Shown: positions 38,701 to 50,400 of the stretch, piece by piece | Layout: each line of letters begins with the position of its first letter | Position numbering within the stretch: the stretch's first letter is position 1 | NCBI GenBank assembly: GCA_024349245.1 | Contig: JALDNG010000022.1 | Location: 15,423,501-15,487,500, forward strand | Source of the DNA: Neodontobutis hainanensis | Lineage: Eukaryota > Chordata > Actinopteri > Gobiiformes > Odontobutidae | DNA length: 64,000 nucleotides | Direction: 5' to 3' | Position numbers and translations under genes: made by a program | Notes under the pieces: generated by a model | Told to the model about the DNA's origin: nothing | Databases searched by the model: none | What the model saw: the letters and a program-made list of their open reading frames with translations, nothing else

Positions 38701-40882
38701 TTCACGGCATATTTAAAAGACAAGTTACAGGAATATATGTTTGGATCTCTAGCATTATGTGCCATTGTTTAGACAAATTCCCCAAGAACTCTTGCATATT
38801 ATGCCTTTTACGTCTGCTGTGGAAATACTTTTATAAAGAATAAAAAACAAACTATAATTATGTTTTTTGCTTTATCTTCTTATTGCACAAACAAACGTGT
38901 TGTTTTCTGTCTGTTGTTGCATTTGGACTGATTTGTGTTGAAAGTAAAACTGTGTCCAAACCGTGTGCTGCAGGTATATGTTGTCCTTCTGGAGTCAGAC
39001 TTTACCGAGCGGACTCAAAGTCTCTGAGGGTCTACTGGAGCTTGTCTCCCGGCTCCACATACAACACCACGGTGGATCTGAAGGGGGTCAACCACAACTA
39101 CACGTGCACGGCCGACGCTGGACAAAGCAACTGCGTCGTCAATAACGTACAGTGTGGAGACGTGTACAGCGTGGTGGTGGCTCCGGTCACAGCTGATGGA
39201 ACTAAAGTCAGGTTTTGTGCTCAAAGGAAGTACTCAGGTAAGTCACATGTTTTAAAAGATTTGAGCATAAAGCCATAGGGTAAATGGGGTCTTCCTTCTT
39301 TTTATTTTAGGTTGCTTAATCTGGAACAATCATGCTTTTATAATATCAAAATAAATTTAAATTTTAATATGATGATTTACAGGATCTTATTTTATCTCAG
39401 CTAATGAATGCAACAATCTTAAACCAACTTCAGATTTTTCAGAACTCAGCTCCTATGATTTTAACTAAATCAGGGACACACACTCACATGAATCTTGTTT
39501 TAGCTTTCATACTTTAGCTCTGAGGATGATTTTACTTTTAAAGCTCAGGATTTATTATTAGGATCCTATGGCAAATGTCTATGAATGATTCCAGACGTCC
39601 TTAAAGTGATAAGAGCATTTGCAGTGCTGGCCCACAAGCTTTGGAACAATTTGAATTACTCAGTCAATAACATTTTTCAAAACGTCTATAGTAAAGCCCT
39701 GACTATAACTTTCTTTTTAACTGCTTAATTTATTTTTTATTTATTGCACCTGCTTTTAACCACATTTTCCATTTTTTTATATATCTGTTACATTCTAGTT
39801 AATATTATCACCCGAGCTGTAAAATCGTATCTGTAAAAGAACTTTAAACAGAAGAGATTTTATGTTTTATAATCTGTCTCATAAACACAAATGTCATATT
39901 AAAGGGACTGTGAATGTAAATATAGTGGATATGCTCTGTTTGAACAAAATGGACATCTGTGCTGTTGTGAATAATAATGTCAATATGGTGCTTAAAACAG
40001 AAACTGCCCCAGTAAAAGCATAAAGATTTACTTATTTTTATTTTGTTATTCAGTTTCTGAAAACAATGACATCCCCGACATGCTATCACAATTATTATAT
40101 CCTGATAAATTTTTTTTTGTTTTGTTTTAATAAATTATTCCAGATTGAAAATAACAACATACATAAAGTTGTGGATTTACGTAATGTAAAAAAATATATA
40201 TTCTTCTTATTTTCCAGTGAATTGTGCAGGAGGAAGCAGTGTGGGCACAGGTGAGCTCATGTTTACAGCCTTCACTTCCTGTAGCATCGAACATCAGACT
40301 GCACACATGATCTGATGAGTTTACAGTATAGTACATCCTCTTCGATTTACAAAAGAGTCAAGAGGCTCAAAAACATTCTCCTTTAAAACCAGTCAGTGAT
40401 AAAACTCCACATCTGAAATCTGTTTATGGTTTATAAATAGTATTTGTATTGTTTGATTTAGATTGTTTATCATACTCCTATTTTAAATTTCCTGGACGGG
40501 GTCTTTCTGGGTGGAGTTTGCATGTTCTGTTTCCCCTTGTTTCGGGAATAATAAAGTGAAAATAAAAAAAATAATAAATAACATATTCACTAACAACAGC
40601 TACATGACACCAGTTCCCAGCCATTTTTATCATTTGACTTTAAGATTAACTGCACAATGATTATCTTGAGTAACTTTGATCAATCAGTCTGAACCAAAAT
40701 TTCACCTATCTCTCAGCAACATTCACTAAAAACGAATAAACCATCTCTTTAATCAGGGTAGCACACGTAGGCACCAAGAATATTACATTATTTGATGTAT
40801 TAGTTTGACATTTCTTTTCTAATGGTCTTGTATTTGTTTTTATTCTGCAGTGTTGTTCAGAGGGAGGAGAAGTGTGGAGTAG
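29735..40882 (+). CDS. fndc7: FNDC7-like secreted protein with nine FN3 repeats; one frameshifted exon
   Basis: Exons: 29735-29788, 29867-29885, 30776-31039, 31727-31987, 33734-33991, 34832-35098, 35600-35854, 36089-36346, 36910-37176, 37433-37686, 38974-39237, 40218-40250, 40851-40882. Exon 1 encodes a signal peptide (MGFTKWVVVFVLLDIGVQ). Exons 3-11 each encode one fibronectin type III domain with the core Trp (for example SKSIVFQWDKV, STVTVSW-type) and run phase 1 to phase 1. Repeats 1-3 lack the cysteine pattern; repeats 5-9 carry several extra cysteines, for example CNSTNTSC. Two short exons finish the protein (VNCAGGSSVGT, VLFRGRRSVE, stop). No transmembrane span is visible, so it is probably secreted. 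The intact length would be about 828 residues. Exon 10 is one base short and breaks the frame; skipping it leaves about 743 residues in frame, close to the length of human FNDC7 as I recall it. The molecular function of FNDC7 is not established. Adjacency to stxbp3 supports the assignment. Confidence 0.85.
37433..37686 (+). other. Frameshifted FN3 exon (repeat 8 of fndc7)
   Basis: Splice sites are canonical, but the exon is 254 bases where its phase 1-1 neighbours are 3n. The first half reads CCPSTLSVEQVTQ...VSWSTAKGAHSF. The second half reads GHARCHTEDSHCLMGCITCG only in another frame. The switch lies at about 37515-37550 and fits loss of a single base. Because the exon is symmetric, exclusion from the transcript would leave the rest of the protein in frame. 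Confidence 0.8.
40497..40545. repeat. Short fragment of a teleost dispersed repeat
   Basis: TTTCTGGGTGGAGTTTGCAT followed by GTTCTGTTTCCCC is the reverse-complement form of a widespread fish repeat segment. Its opposite-strand counterpart occurs at 45225-45312. Confidence 0.45.
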
Positions 40883-40989
40883 CCTCACATCAACAACACA
40901 ATAATTCACCCTCTTTTCATTTTCCTCTTGTTACCTTTGATTAAAACCTAGTGAATAGAGAAGAAGATAGCACACTTCAGTGACTAACA

Positions 40990-40995
40990 AATAAA
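40990..40995 (+). terminator. Candidate fndc7 polyadenylation signal
   Basis: AATAAA 108 bases after the stop codon at 40880-40882. Another lies at 41032-41037. Confidence 0.5.
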
Positions 40996-42413
40996 TGGTA
41001 ACCTTGAGTCCTTTTTAATAACATTAAGTGAAATAAAACAAATATATGGATTTGGAAAAAGTACACATTTGATAGTTTACTGATGCATTTATTTGTCGTG
41101 AGAAATTGGCACATTTAATTGGCGCACTATCCTTTCTTGTTATTAGATAAAACGACACAAATTGGCAAAAACAATATTGTATATTATTGAAAAATTGAGC
41201 TCTATGAAATTATTTAAAAACATGTGCCCCTTTTAAATATATTATTATTAAATGGTGTTAAAACTAACTATTTTTGTAGCTTTTCCCCAAAATATATGCC
41301 TCCTGAGATTATAATCAGCAGAAATGTGATGAAGTAGGATTCATGATGCAGTGATTTCAGGATGATCTGAAGCTTTGATTAAATGTGTCTAAGGCATATT
41401 TCTAAATTAAAACAATTCCCACCATGTTTGTGTTATGTTTTTTTATTTACAGAAAGCCTATTAAGGTGCACACTTCAGAAAATGTGAAGTGAAAACACAA
41501 GCCTAGACTTTATTTGTAATAAAATAAATACTTAAAGTCTCTTGCACTTTTAACAACATATTGTTATGAACAGATATAAGCTATAGAGTAGACCCTTGTT
41601 GTTGTTGTCAGTTTATCATTACCATTAGCCACCAAAAATTGTAAATTGTGTATAAACAAGGTGGTTCTGACCATGTGTTTAATGTCATAGCCTTCAGAGA
41701 AAACATCAATGAAAAGCTTGACTGCAACCAGTTTTTTTCTTCAATGGGGCCACAAAGATGTCAATGCCCTTTTGGCCCCACTGACTTTTGTTAAAATTAC
41801 TTTTTTTCATTCTACTGCCATTGCAATACAAAAATGTGAAATCCTGTTAATTCCTCTGCAACTCCGTCCTCAGATGTTGCCATTTTCCCAGGTTTACAGA
41901 GAGACATTGTGTGAGATAATTTCCTGGTTCAAACTAATAGGATTTAACAGGAACTGTTGCTTTGAAAACAAAGGAAAACTGTATTTTGAGTCTCATAACC
42001 ATAGTATACAAAAACAAATTTAAACCTATATTTTATTGGAAATTATGATAATATCAAGAGAGCAACATAGAGTCTATTTCTATAAGTCACTAATAAACAG
42101 CTGAAAAATTATATAACTGAAATATTTGTATTGGTCACATCAGATTCATAATGTACTTGATTTTAATTAAACATGCTCGTACTAGAACTTCAAAATACTG
42201 TTCAGATTGCTACAGAAAAGTTATAAAGAGGCAGGAGGGGAAGAAAACAAAACCGTGGGTGCGACAGGAGAAAAAGTGTTGATTTCATTTGAGAGAGAAA
42301 CAACTCCAAATGGGCTGGACCTGTTGTCCATCTGCCAACTGATCTGATATCAGAGCTGGATGGAGTTTCATCAGAAAATCTGTTTTAGTGGGTTTTTCAT
42401 ATAACAGGCCTAC

Positions 42414-42539
42414 CTGTGTTTATGTCTTTCTGTAAACTATTTTCGTCTTTAATGGTGACATTGATGATTGCAAAACCAGTTCCAACACCCCTCTTTTCTA
42501 CAGCCATACGGTAGCCCTGCAGGGACAAACTGTTATCAC
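42414..42539 (-). other. Exon-like open segment, unassigned
   Basis: On the minus strand, an acceptor (TTTGTTAG) and a donor (ACACAG|GTAGGCC) enclose 126 bases open in the phase 1-1 frame. The translation has a plausible protein composition (YRMAVEKRGVGTGFAIINVT). I cannot name a family. It could be an exon of an unrecognised gene, a fossil exon, or chance. Confidence 0.25.
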
Positions 42540-44185
42540 CTAACAAAGCCAGAGAAAAAAAGTCTGATGATAACTTCACTTAAAAAAATGTGGAAGCAAA
42601 AGAAAATTTGTCCAAAGCCTTAAGTAAAAATCATTTGTGTTTCTCTTTTAAAGGCAATTTCATTTTAAAGCTGTGCTCAGTTTGTCTGCTCTAGGCATTT
42701 TTCTGTGCTACATTTCAATTCAGGTTTATTTCTATTGCCTGATATCACAACAACAAGACTCCCCAGCCTCACACCCTCTGTATACAAATAAATATGAGAT
42801 AAAGATATCTTCAGTTATGTTTTCTTCTTCTTCTTACAGTGAACCGACTGGGTGGAACAGAAATTGTAGCATCATCTCCAGTTTAAGGGGGGAAAGTTAT
42901 ATGTTGGAAAGAAATCCCATAAATCCCAGTTTATTATTATGAAAAGGCATTCCACTCTTTAGAGGACAATAAGCAAAGGCATCATGTTTTTCTGCTGATT
43001 GATGTATAGAGAGTATAAGGAGGTCAAAAGATAAAAGCATGTGAGCAGCCATTAAAATATGTATGTACTGTATATGATCCTCCTTTGGGAAAAATAATTA
43101 AGTTAATTGCACCTCTGAGGATTCATATTGAGACACTTCAGGAGTCTTTGTAAAAGACTTTTCTCTCCACAGGGCACATATCCCAGAAACATGTGCCTCC
43201 CTGCCCTTTCGCCACAATACAGCACAAGTTTCAGTTGGCTTCATTCCCTTCAGCACAAAAGACTCTGATATGATCTCCAGAGCTGTAGGGGTTATTAATA
43301 ATGATACAAGGCTTGGGAAAATTTAGTCACTGACTGCTTACTGCACAACGTGACACAGATCTCAGCATAGGACTCTTATGTAACCGCAGAATTAACACAA
43401 TTTATGATAACAGTAAATAGTTTGCAGGTGAAGTGACCCATCAAATCCAACAAAGGTTTTACATGAGCGCAACCATGGGCTTTTCTCAGTTTTAAGTGCC
43501 TCTTTTGTGAGCGGATTGTCTCCTGAGAGCTCACAGGACTGGCCTGACCCGATCTCACACAGTCATGTTGGAGAAGATAAGGTGTTTACAGTCCCTGATA
43601 ATGGAGATTCTGTTGATGACCTATCATCTTCCCTGTTGTTTTAACAATCACAGACACAAAACTAAACCAGACCATGAGCTTGCTGAGCTGCACACTTTAC
43701 TCTTTTGTTAAGTTGCAAATCTATGTGTTTGTCCATCAAAGTCTAAAATTGCTTTGATCTAATGGGGTTGACAGTTAGATAAACTCTAGTTTGTTTCATT
43801 TGGACAAACCAATGAAAGCTCAGATGAATCTATACTTTTATGATGAAGTAGTCTACTCAGGACTAGTCTGGGTCTTGAGACAGATTCAAGCCCATTTCTC
43901 TCTTATTTAAACACATTTTAACTTGGTCTTGCTCCATCTAAAATATGGATGATGTTGATTTTCTGGAAATACTAGCAAGTCATCATTATTTTAATAAAAC
44001 ATTTATTTTTAAATACTACTGAATTAGACTGAATTAGAGCTGTTCCTGTAAATTCTGCACAGGTCATGGTCCTAAAAGTCTTGGCCTTATCTTGGTCTTG
44101 GTTAATTACGCTATTCAAAAAAATGAATGAATGAAGGCTAGGGTTATTTTAAAAAGCAGCTGCTGAAACAAAACGTAAGACTTAC

Positions 44186-44242
44186 ATAATTTGAAAAATT
44201 TGTTCCATCAGAGGCTCTGACGATGTCTGTGATATCTGTGAC
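44186..44242 (-). other. Exon-like open segment, unassigned
   Basis: 57 bases on the minus strand between CTGTTACAG and AATTAT|GTAAGTC, reading VTDITDIVRASDGTNFSNY in phase 0. The splice sites are good but the segment is short. It could belong with 42414-42539, although the phases do not connect directly. Confidence 0.2.
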
Positions 44243-45224
44243 CTGTAACAGTGTCTACATCAAAACAATATCATACCTGCATCAAATGCAATGAATATTG
44301 TCCTAATTCACTGCATGGCAAAATTGCTTTATTGTTTAAGCAGGGTGTCTTGGGTTTCCCGACAGGTTCAGTGCACGTATCCACTTCCTTTTTGTCCAAC
44401 ACATGACAAAGAAAGATCTGATAGCTCCTTATCCTCTGTTGATAATAGATCTGTTTCATCCCAGAATATAGCCAACATTGAGATTAATCAGTGAAATTTA
44501 CATTGGTTTGAACAAAATGCTGATTAAAGATTATATTGTGAGATAAATAGATTGTGCGGCTCTAGCATCTTTTGCAAGAATCTAAACAAAGTCCCAATTC
44601 CCATCTTCTTGACTCAGGTTTCAGAAAGAGCTTGTGGCCCCTCCCATGTCTTTGTCTCCTCTCTTCATGTCATTCTCTGTGTTCTTTAACATTGTTGTTC
44701 TCAAAAGCGCAGAGACTAATGTGCGTTTGCTGCATGCTCCTGTATTCAAGAGAATTCCAGTAAAAGGGAGGAAAGGGGAAGGAAACAAACCCCAAATCAA
44801 GGAAGAGGTCTATGATTCAAAATGTGTGTTGAGTGTTGTTTGGTCAGACAATGAAGGGGTGGTAATGCTGTGGTTGTGTTAGTAGGTCAGAAATGTACCA
44901 GAAAAAGGCTGAATGCAAAGATTATGAAAATGTTGTGATAAGACCTAGGTCTATTTAAACTAATCGTCCATCAGATATATACAATATTTTCTTGTGACAG
45001 ACCTGTACATTCCTGTTTGACATGACTACAGCTGGCTTTAAGGTTCTAGCATCAGGATATTAGCAGCAGATTAAGAATTGGTCTTAAAGGTGCAGTGTGT
45101 TTTAATACTTGTTTTATGATTTTTTATATAAACAGCAGAGCAACTATTTGCACTTGAACTTTCTTTAAACTTAAATTTTTTATGATTCCCCTGATGAAAG
45201 TCATTGTCAGCCACCACCACCGGG

Positions 45225-45312
45225 GGGCACCTAGCATGTTTTTGATTTTGGTGGAGGAAACCAGAGCACTGGGAGAAAACCCACACAAGCACAGGAAGAA
45301 CATGCAGACTTT
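45225..45312. repeat. Fragment of a widespread teleost repeat
   Basis: GGTGGAGGAAACCAGAGCAC followed by GGGAGAAAACCCACACAAGC and GAACATGCAGACTTT closely resembles a high-copy fish repeat segment. Only this core is preserved. Confidence 0.55.
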
Positions 45313-46469
45313 TGTTTTTGATCATTAACTAAAAACTGGTTAATAAAATGATTATAATCTTTAGTTTAAATAATTAAATTCAACGTTTATTAATGAGTAA
45401 AGGGGTGTTCTGTCCTGCAGCTGTCTGATCTCAGGCGTCCACTGGCTACTCTTTGTTTTTAAAAGCCCAGTGCAAGTGATGGTCCATGTTGTTCAGTGTA
45501 GCAACCGTCCTGTTATTATCTGTTGCTCCACTTCTTCAGAATATCCTTACTAATACTTATAATTGAACCAGCCCTCTCTGCTAGCTTTTCAAGCTGCTCT
45601 CCTTTTCTGAGCCTGCAGGATAACAAACAGAATTAGCCAGTACTACTGATAAGATATATCTTCGAGAGATAGTCATCAGTGTGGTTGGTATCTCTCCTGC
45701 ACAGGTTTTGGCCCTTAAGTCCCTAAAAGTCTGCCCTTGACCTCCTCAAGTGTAATTTTGGGTCCAACACAAGCCGATCCTTTAAGTTGTGTTACACAAT
45801 TTTTATGCACACCCCACGCAGTCTCCACTTTGATTGTTCTCATGAATCTATTATAAGAACTACTGCTCTAATTTGCTGTGGCTAATTTACCCAGTGGTAA
45901 CTTGAGATGGGGAACTTTCACTTTTCTGGGAAATTGCTCTTCCTTCCTTTAAGACCCACAAAGACAACAGTCCACAAAGGGATGATAAATTTATATCTTG
46001 TCAAAGCCGGTCGGGTTGTTTGTAGGTCTTTTGTGTTTAGTCCTAAATAAAGACCCAACCAACTTTTTGTATGGTTCAAGAGACTATACAAGGACTCACA
46101 TTGTTTACTCAATATTTCATTTTTGATGTTATTATCTCCGTCTTTGTAATCACTGTGTGAAAGCATTGCCAATATCTTTGGTTCTCTTTTCCTCTTTTTT
46201 ATTTTTCTATATATACTGTATATTGTTCCTCTGTGTATGCAGCAGTGGAAACAATGCTGGAATTTCCATTGCCATTGAGTCAATGTTGTAAGCCGTGCAA
46301 ACCAACAGCTTATAGTCACTTCATTTAGTTCAGAAAACAGTTCATTTGGTTCTTGAGTAAGAAAGCCACCAGGCATTCACAGCTGGCATTTTAAACTGCA
46401 ACCAAACAACAAAAAACAATGCTTTTCTTAAGAAAAACACTAGATGGTGCTGTTAGTCCAAATGCTAAG

Positions 46470-46790
46470 ATAAGATAGGACTTTATTGATTCCAACAAAG
46501 GGAAATGTACTTGTACAGCAGAAATCAAACAGATAAAGTGCAAAAAGTAAAAGGTGTGCACTGTGCATGCAATATAATTTAAAAAAACGTATATACAATC
46601 TTAGCAGCATTTTAAATAGAATAAAAAATGAAGGTTAAATTAAACTAAAACAAAAGCTATCTATATAGATATTTACAAAGTAAAGAGGGACAGTATTCTG
46701 GGTGTTTGTTACACATGTGAACTATAAAGTCTAACTGCAGCAGGTAGAATTGACCTGCTCAGAGCCTCCACTGTCTGATGCAGGGGCTAA
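46470..46790. repeat. Dispersed repeat with GGACTTTATTGATTCC start
   Basis: It starts TAAGATAGGACTTTATTGAT and continues through a GGGAAATGTACTTGTACAGC box and an A-rich body to CAGAGCCTCCACTGTCTGAT. It is the same kind of element as at 27776 and 57533. Confidence 0.5.
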
Positions 46791-47420
46791 GAAATAATTA
46801 TTTTCAGCTCTCAGGCAAACAAAATGTTGCATGACCAATTCATGACGCTCTTCCTGTTTGGGCTCGGTCGTTTAGACGTCTGCAGTTTGCTTGGGTTCAC
46901 AATTACATGTTTAATGTCACTGAGGGGTTTATGAAAGCATCACACTGATCCAAGTGAACCACACTCACAGAGGAACTGCAGCATGTTTGTTTGAACCACA
47001 GCAAACACTTCGTAAAGGAATGTTCCAAGAGCCATAGATTTTCACTTTTGTCTTTTTTTAAATTTTTATTAAATGTTTAGTTTCATAGGGCCTAATCACA
47101 CAAAGAACTTTTGACTATTCAGATATGAGGCCACCATTTGCTTGACCCTCTGCAGAGACACAACAGATTTGGTGAAGTAAATTAAGGCATGTGTTCGACA
47201 GGTAGCTCTTCCCACCTGTAACTTCAGGTACATCTCCATCCCTCCCCTTCGACGTTTTCTCAGCGCAGCTCTTACTGCCCTAGGCCTTTGGTGGGACAGC
47301 CTGTCCTCATTTGGGGAATACTGATTGGTTCCCACACACTGCTCAAAAGGATCCAGATCACCTTTTGTATTTGACTCCCATGTCCACGAAACTAATTGTA
47401 AATCTGCACTCAAGTCAAAG

Positions 47421-50400
47421 ATGGGATTGTTGGGAGTCCTTGGCCTTTCGTTAGCATTGGTGTCTTTCACTCAGGTAAATTATTTATTTCGTTTGTTACT
47501 TCCAAACATGTTCAAATGTTAAATATAAAGTCCAAGTCAGTTGAGTCCAAGTCATTTAGAGTTTTAAATATTTAGTACTTTATTACTGATTAGATTGTGT
47601 TTATTTTCTTTTACAGATACCTTTTAGCACAGCAGGTAAGAAGTTAAAATATATATTTTTTATTATCATTCATGTGTGTTTATTATTATGGGATTAGTGG
47701 TAGAGTGGTTGTCGGTTTGATTCCCAATCTCCCCGGTTCATACTGTTGTTGTGTCCTTGGGCAAGACACTTAACCCACCTTGCCTCCTGTGCCACAGCTC
47801 TGGTGTAAGAATGTGTGTGGCTGTGGAGGTGAGTTTGGTGGTGGTTGGAGAAACGAGAGCCCCCTCTCTCTGTCCGCCTCAGGTGTGAGTGTGTATGTGA
47901 ATGGAAGCACGTATAGCATGTCTAGTGTATAAAAAGAACTATATAAATGCACACCATATTAATGTGTGATTTGGATTTTAAGTCATCTTTCTTTTCCAGA
48001 TTGCCCAATCACATCTGCAACACCTGCAGGGCCGTCATCTATTTTGGTCAAATGGGATGCCTACCATGATGCAACAAACTATTTTTTAGACCTCAGGGTC
48101 ATAAATAACTCAAATATTGCACCAGTTGTGGTGACAATTTCCAAAACTCAGACAGAAAGAGTGGTGCAGGGTCTTCGGCCGGGAAGTCGATACACAGTGA
48201 CTCTCAAAGTCTTTTTATTTTATAATGTGGGGTGTACTTCGAAAGCTGAGGCCAGTACAGGTAAGTTTTCTAATATTTAAAGTGTTTAATTAAAATATCT
48301 GTGATAACATTACACAGCATATTACAGCATCTGTTATAACAACTGTATTTGTTGTAGACTATGACAAGACTTAAATTTTATTTAGCATTTCTAACTTTGA
48401 TCTTGTGTTTCAGTTCCGGACACAGCACAGATAACCTTCGGTGAACCACTTTCAAGTTCTTCAATCTCGTTAGACTGGACAGTGGTGCCTTCAACGGAGC
48501 ACTATTACCTGGTCATATTTTCACAAAACACCGGGAAAAAGTTAAATTTAACCTACACCACGACTTCCGCAGTGGTGGATAACCTACAGCCCTCCACCAA
48601 TTTTGACTGCTACGTTTACACAGCTAACTATGCTGGTTTGGGGTTTGCCAGCAAAGTGAAGACCATAACGACATGTAAGTGGTATTTTAAACATTTTTTA
48701 AACTGAGGATGTGCCTAAAATACCAAATAGTAAATGCCTCTGTGAAATATCTATGTTAGTGAACTACTCCCAATACTGTTATGACTACTTTATAATGAAA
48801 AAATGCCTTTATTGACCATACTACCTTACTCCACATGACAAAAACCATGCTATTATGTAAATTATCTAATTATATAATGTGTTCAAGCCTGATTGGTTAG
48901 TTGCTGTGAAATATTTGATTTGTTTGTAGTCCTAAGCAATAAGTCTTGTGTCTTCATTTATAAATTATAGCTATATAATATAAGATAATAACTTTTTTTC
49001 TTATTATTTGTGTGTCTGTGCAGTGGTCCGGCCTCCCATTGGTATCACTGCGGTGCAAACTGGCCACAATCAGGCAGAGATCAGCTGGCAACCAGTCACT
49101 GATGTGTTGATGTACCGAGTCAGCATCCGGAAGAAAGATGCCTTGAGTACCAAACCTACTGTGTACAATGTGACGGCCTTGAAGATCACTGTACCCAACA
49201 TCCTGCCATGTTCAGAGTACCTGATATCAATAGGTTCTTACAACATGTTTCTGGTGCCGAGCGAGCCCACAGACTACTCCTACACCACAAACAGTGAGTC
49301 GGGACTCTCATGCCACTATCAATAACTTGGTGATTTAAATCTGGGTCAGCTATTCTCTTTGAGGTGTTCCTTTCAGACATTTAGAATATGATCCTCAGGG
49401 AAAAGAGGAGACATGCCCTCACAACCTACATGTTGTCACGAAAGTTCTTTCTTTCACCCTGAGGGGATAAACACACAATTTAGCCATTTATAATCAGACC
49501 AGTAGGCGGGAATTAGTGACATCTAGTGGTAAAGTTGTGCATTACACCTATACTTTCAAGCAGAGTGGAGACTAGAAAACTAAAAGTTTAACCTTAAACC
49601 ACAGTATTGAAATGGGAACTAGACCTTAATGGCAGCTAGTATGTGTTTCTCATATATAACATTGTGCTTTGTTCCCCCCCTCAGTACTGAACCCCGTCAG
49701 TACAGTGTCGCTGGACTACTCTTGCACCACGGGCGATGTTACAGTGCTGTGGATGCCCGTGCTCGGAGCAGACTCCTACAAAGCCTCAGCAGTGACTGGA
49801 AACAGCGCTCCGTTGTTTTGCAACAGCACAACAAACAGCTGTAAAATCAGCGGAATAAGTTGTGGCAAGAGCTACGACGTGCATGTCACGCCAATATCTC
49901 AGAGCTGTGAGAAGGTGGCCAACTCCACATCAGCCTCCTTTAAGTCAGGTAAGACGTCATTGCCACATGCCACATCAAGAATTGTATTCAAGCCATAATG
50001 TTTGATTATTTATGGCTCTTAGTATGGCTTAGTTATGGCTGATAGTGATGTTGTTTTTCATAAAACAGCAAAATAATGCATTCACAATAGAGCCGAAAGA
50101 ATTATTCCTGAAACTACATTAGGCTTCAAAAGAAAGAACTCATAATAATAAAAATTCACAAAGGGACAGATTTGGTCTGTGATTTTGCAGTGGTTTAGAG
50201 ATCTATTTTTTATTTTAAGAATCACAGATAAAACAGTCCACATAATGTATAACATGTGAAAAATATTAAAAGGAGACATAACAAAGAAATTTAATAAAAA
50301 AATAAATATTGTTTGTTCACCAAACTTGTCTTCCAAACTACCTTAACACATTTTTTTCAATTACGTGGAATCTAAAGATGAAATGAACCCCTCCTGTGGA

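Larger units (their letters stand above)
40883..47420. other. Intergenic region between the two fndc7 paralogues
   Basis: About 6.5 kb, AT-rich. It begins with two candidate fndc7 polyadenylation signals (AATAAA at 40990-40995 and 41032-41037). It contains exon-like segments on the minus strand at 42414-42539, 43098-43282 and 44186-44242, a repeat fragment at 45225-45312 and a dispersed repeat at about 46470-46790. A 152-codon minus-strand open frame at 45918-46376 has no recognisable domain. The last few hundred bases should include the promoter of the next gene. Confidence 0.45.

Noticed and set aside
40218..40882. Possibility that the nine-repeat fndc7 gene continues into the FN3 exons after 47 kb as one gene
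   Set aside because: Two short exons lead in phase to a TAG stop with AATAAA signals following, and a fresh signal-peptide exon plus 19-base exon precede the second array.
45918..46376. 152-codon minus-strand open frame between the paralogues
   Set aside because: No domain, no splice support, and a composition typical of a chance frame. It could still be part of an old repeat.
47096..47470. 124-codon minus-strand open frame
   Set aside because: It is antisense to the signal-peptide exon of the second fndc7-like gene and has no family features.
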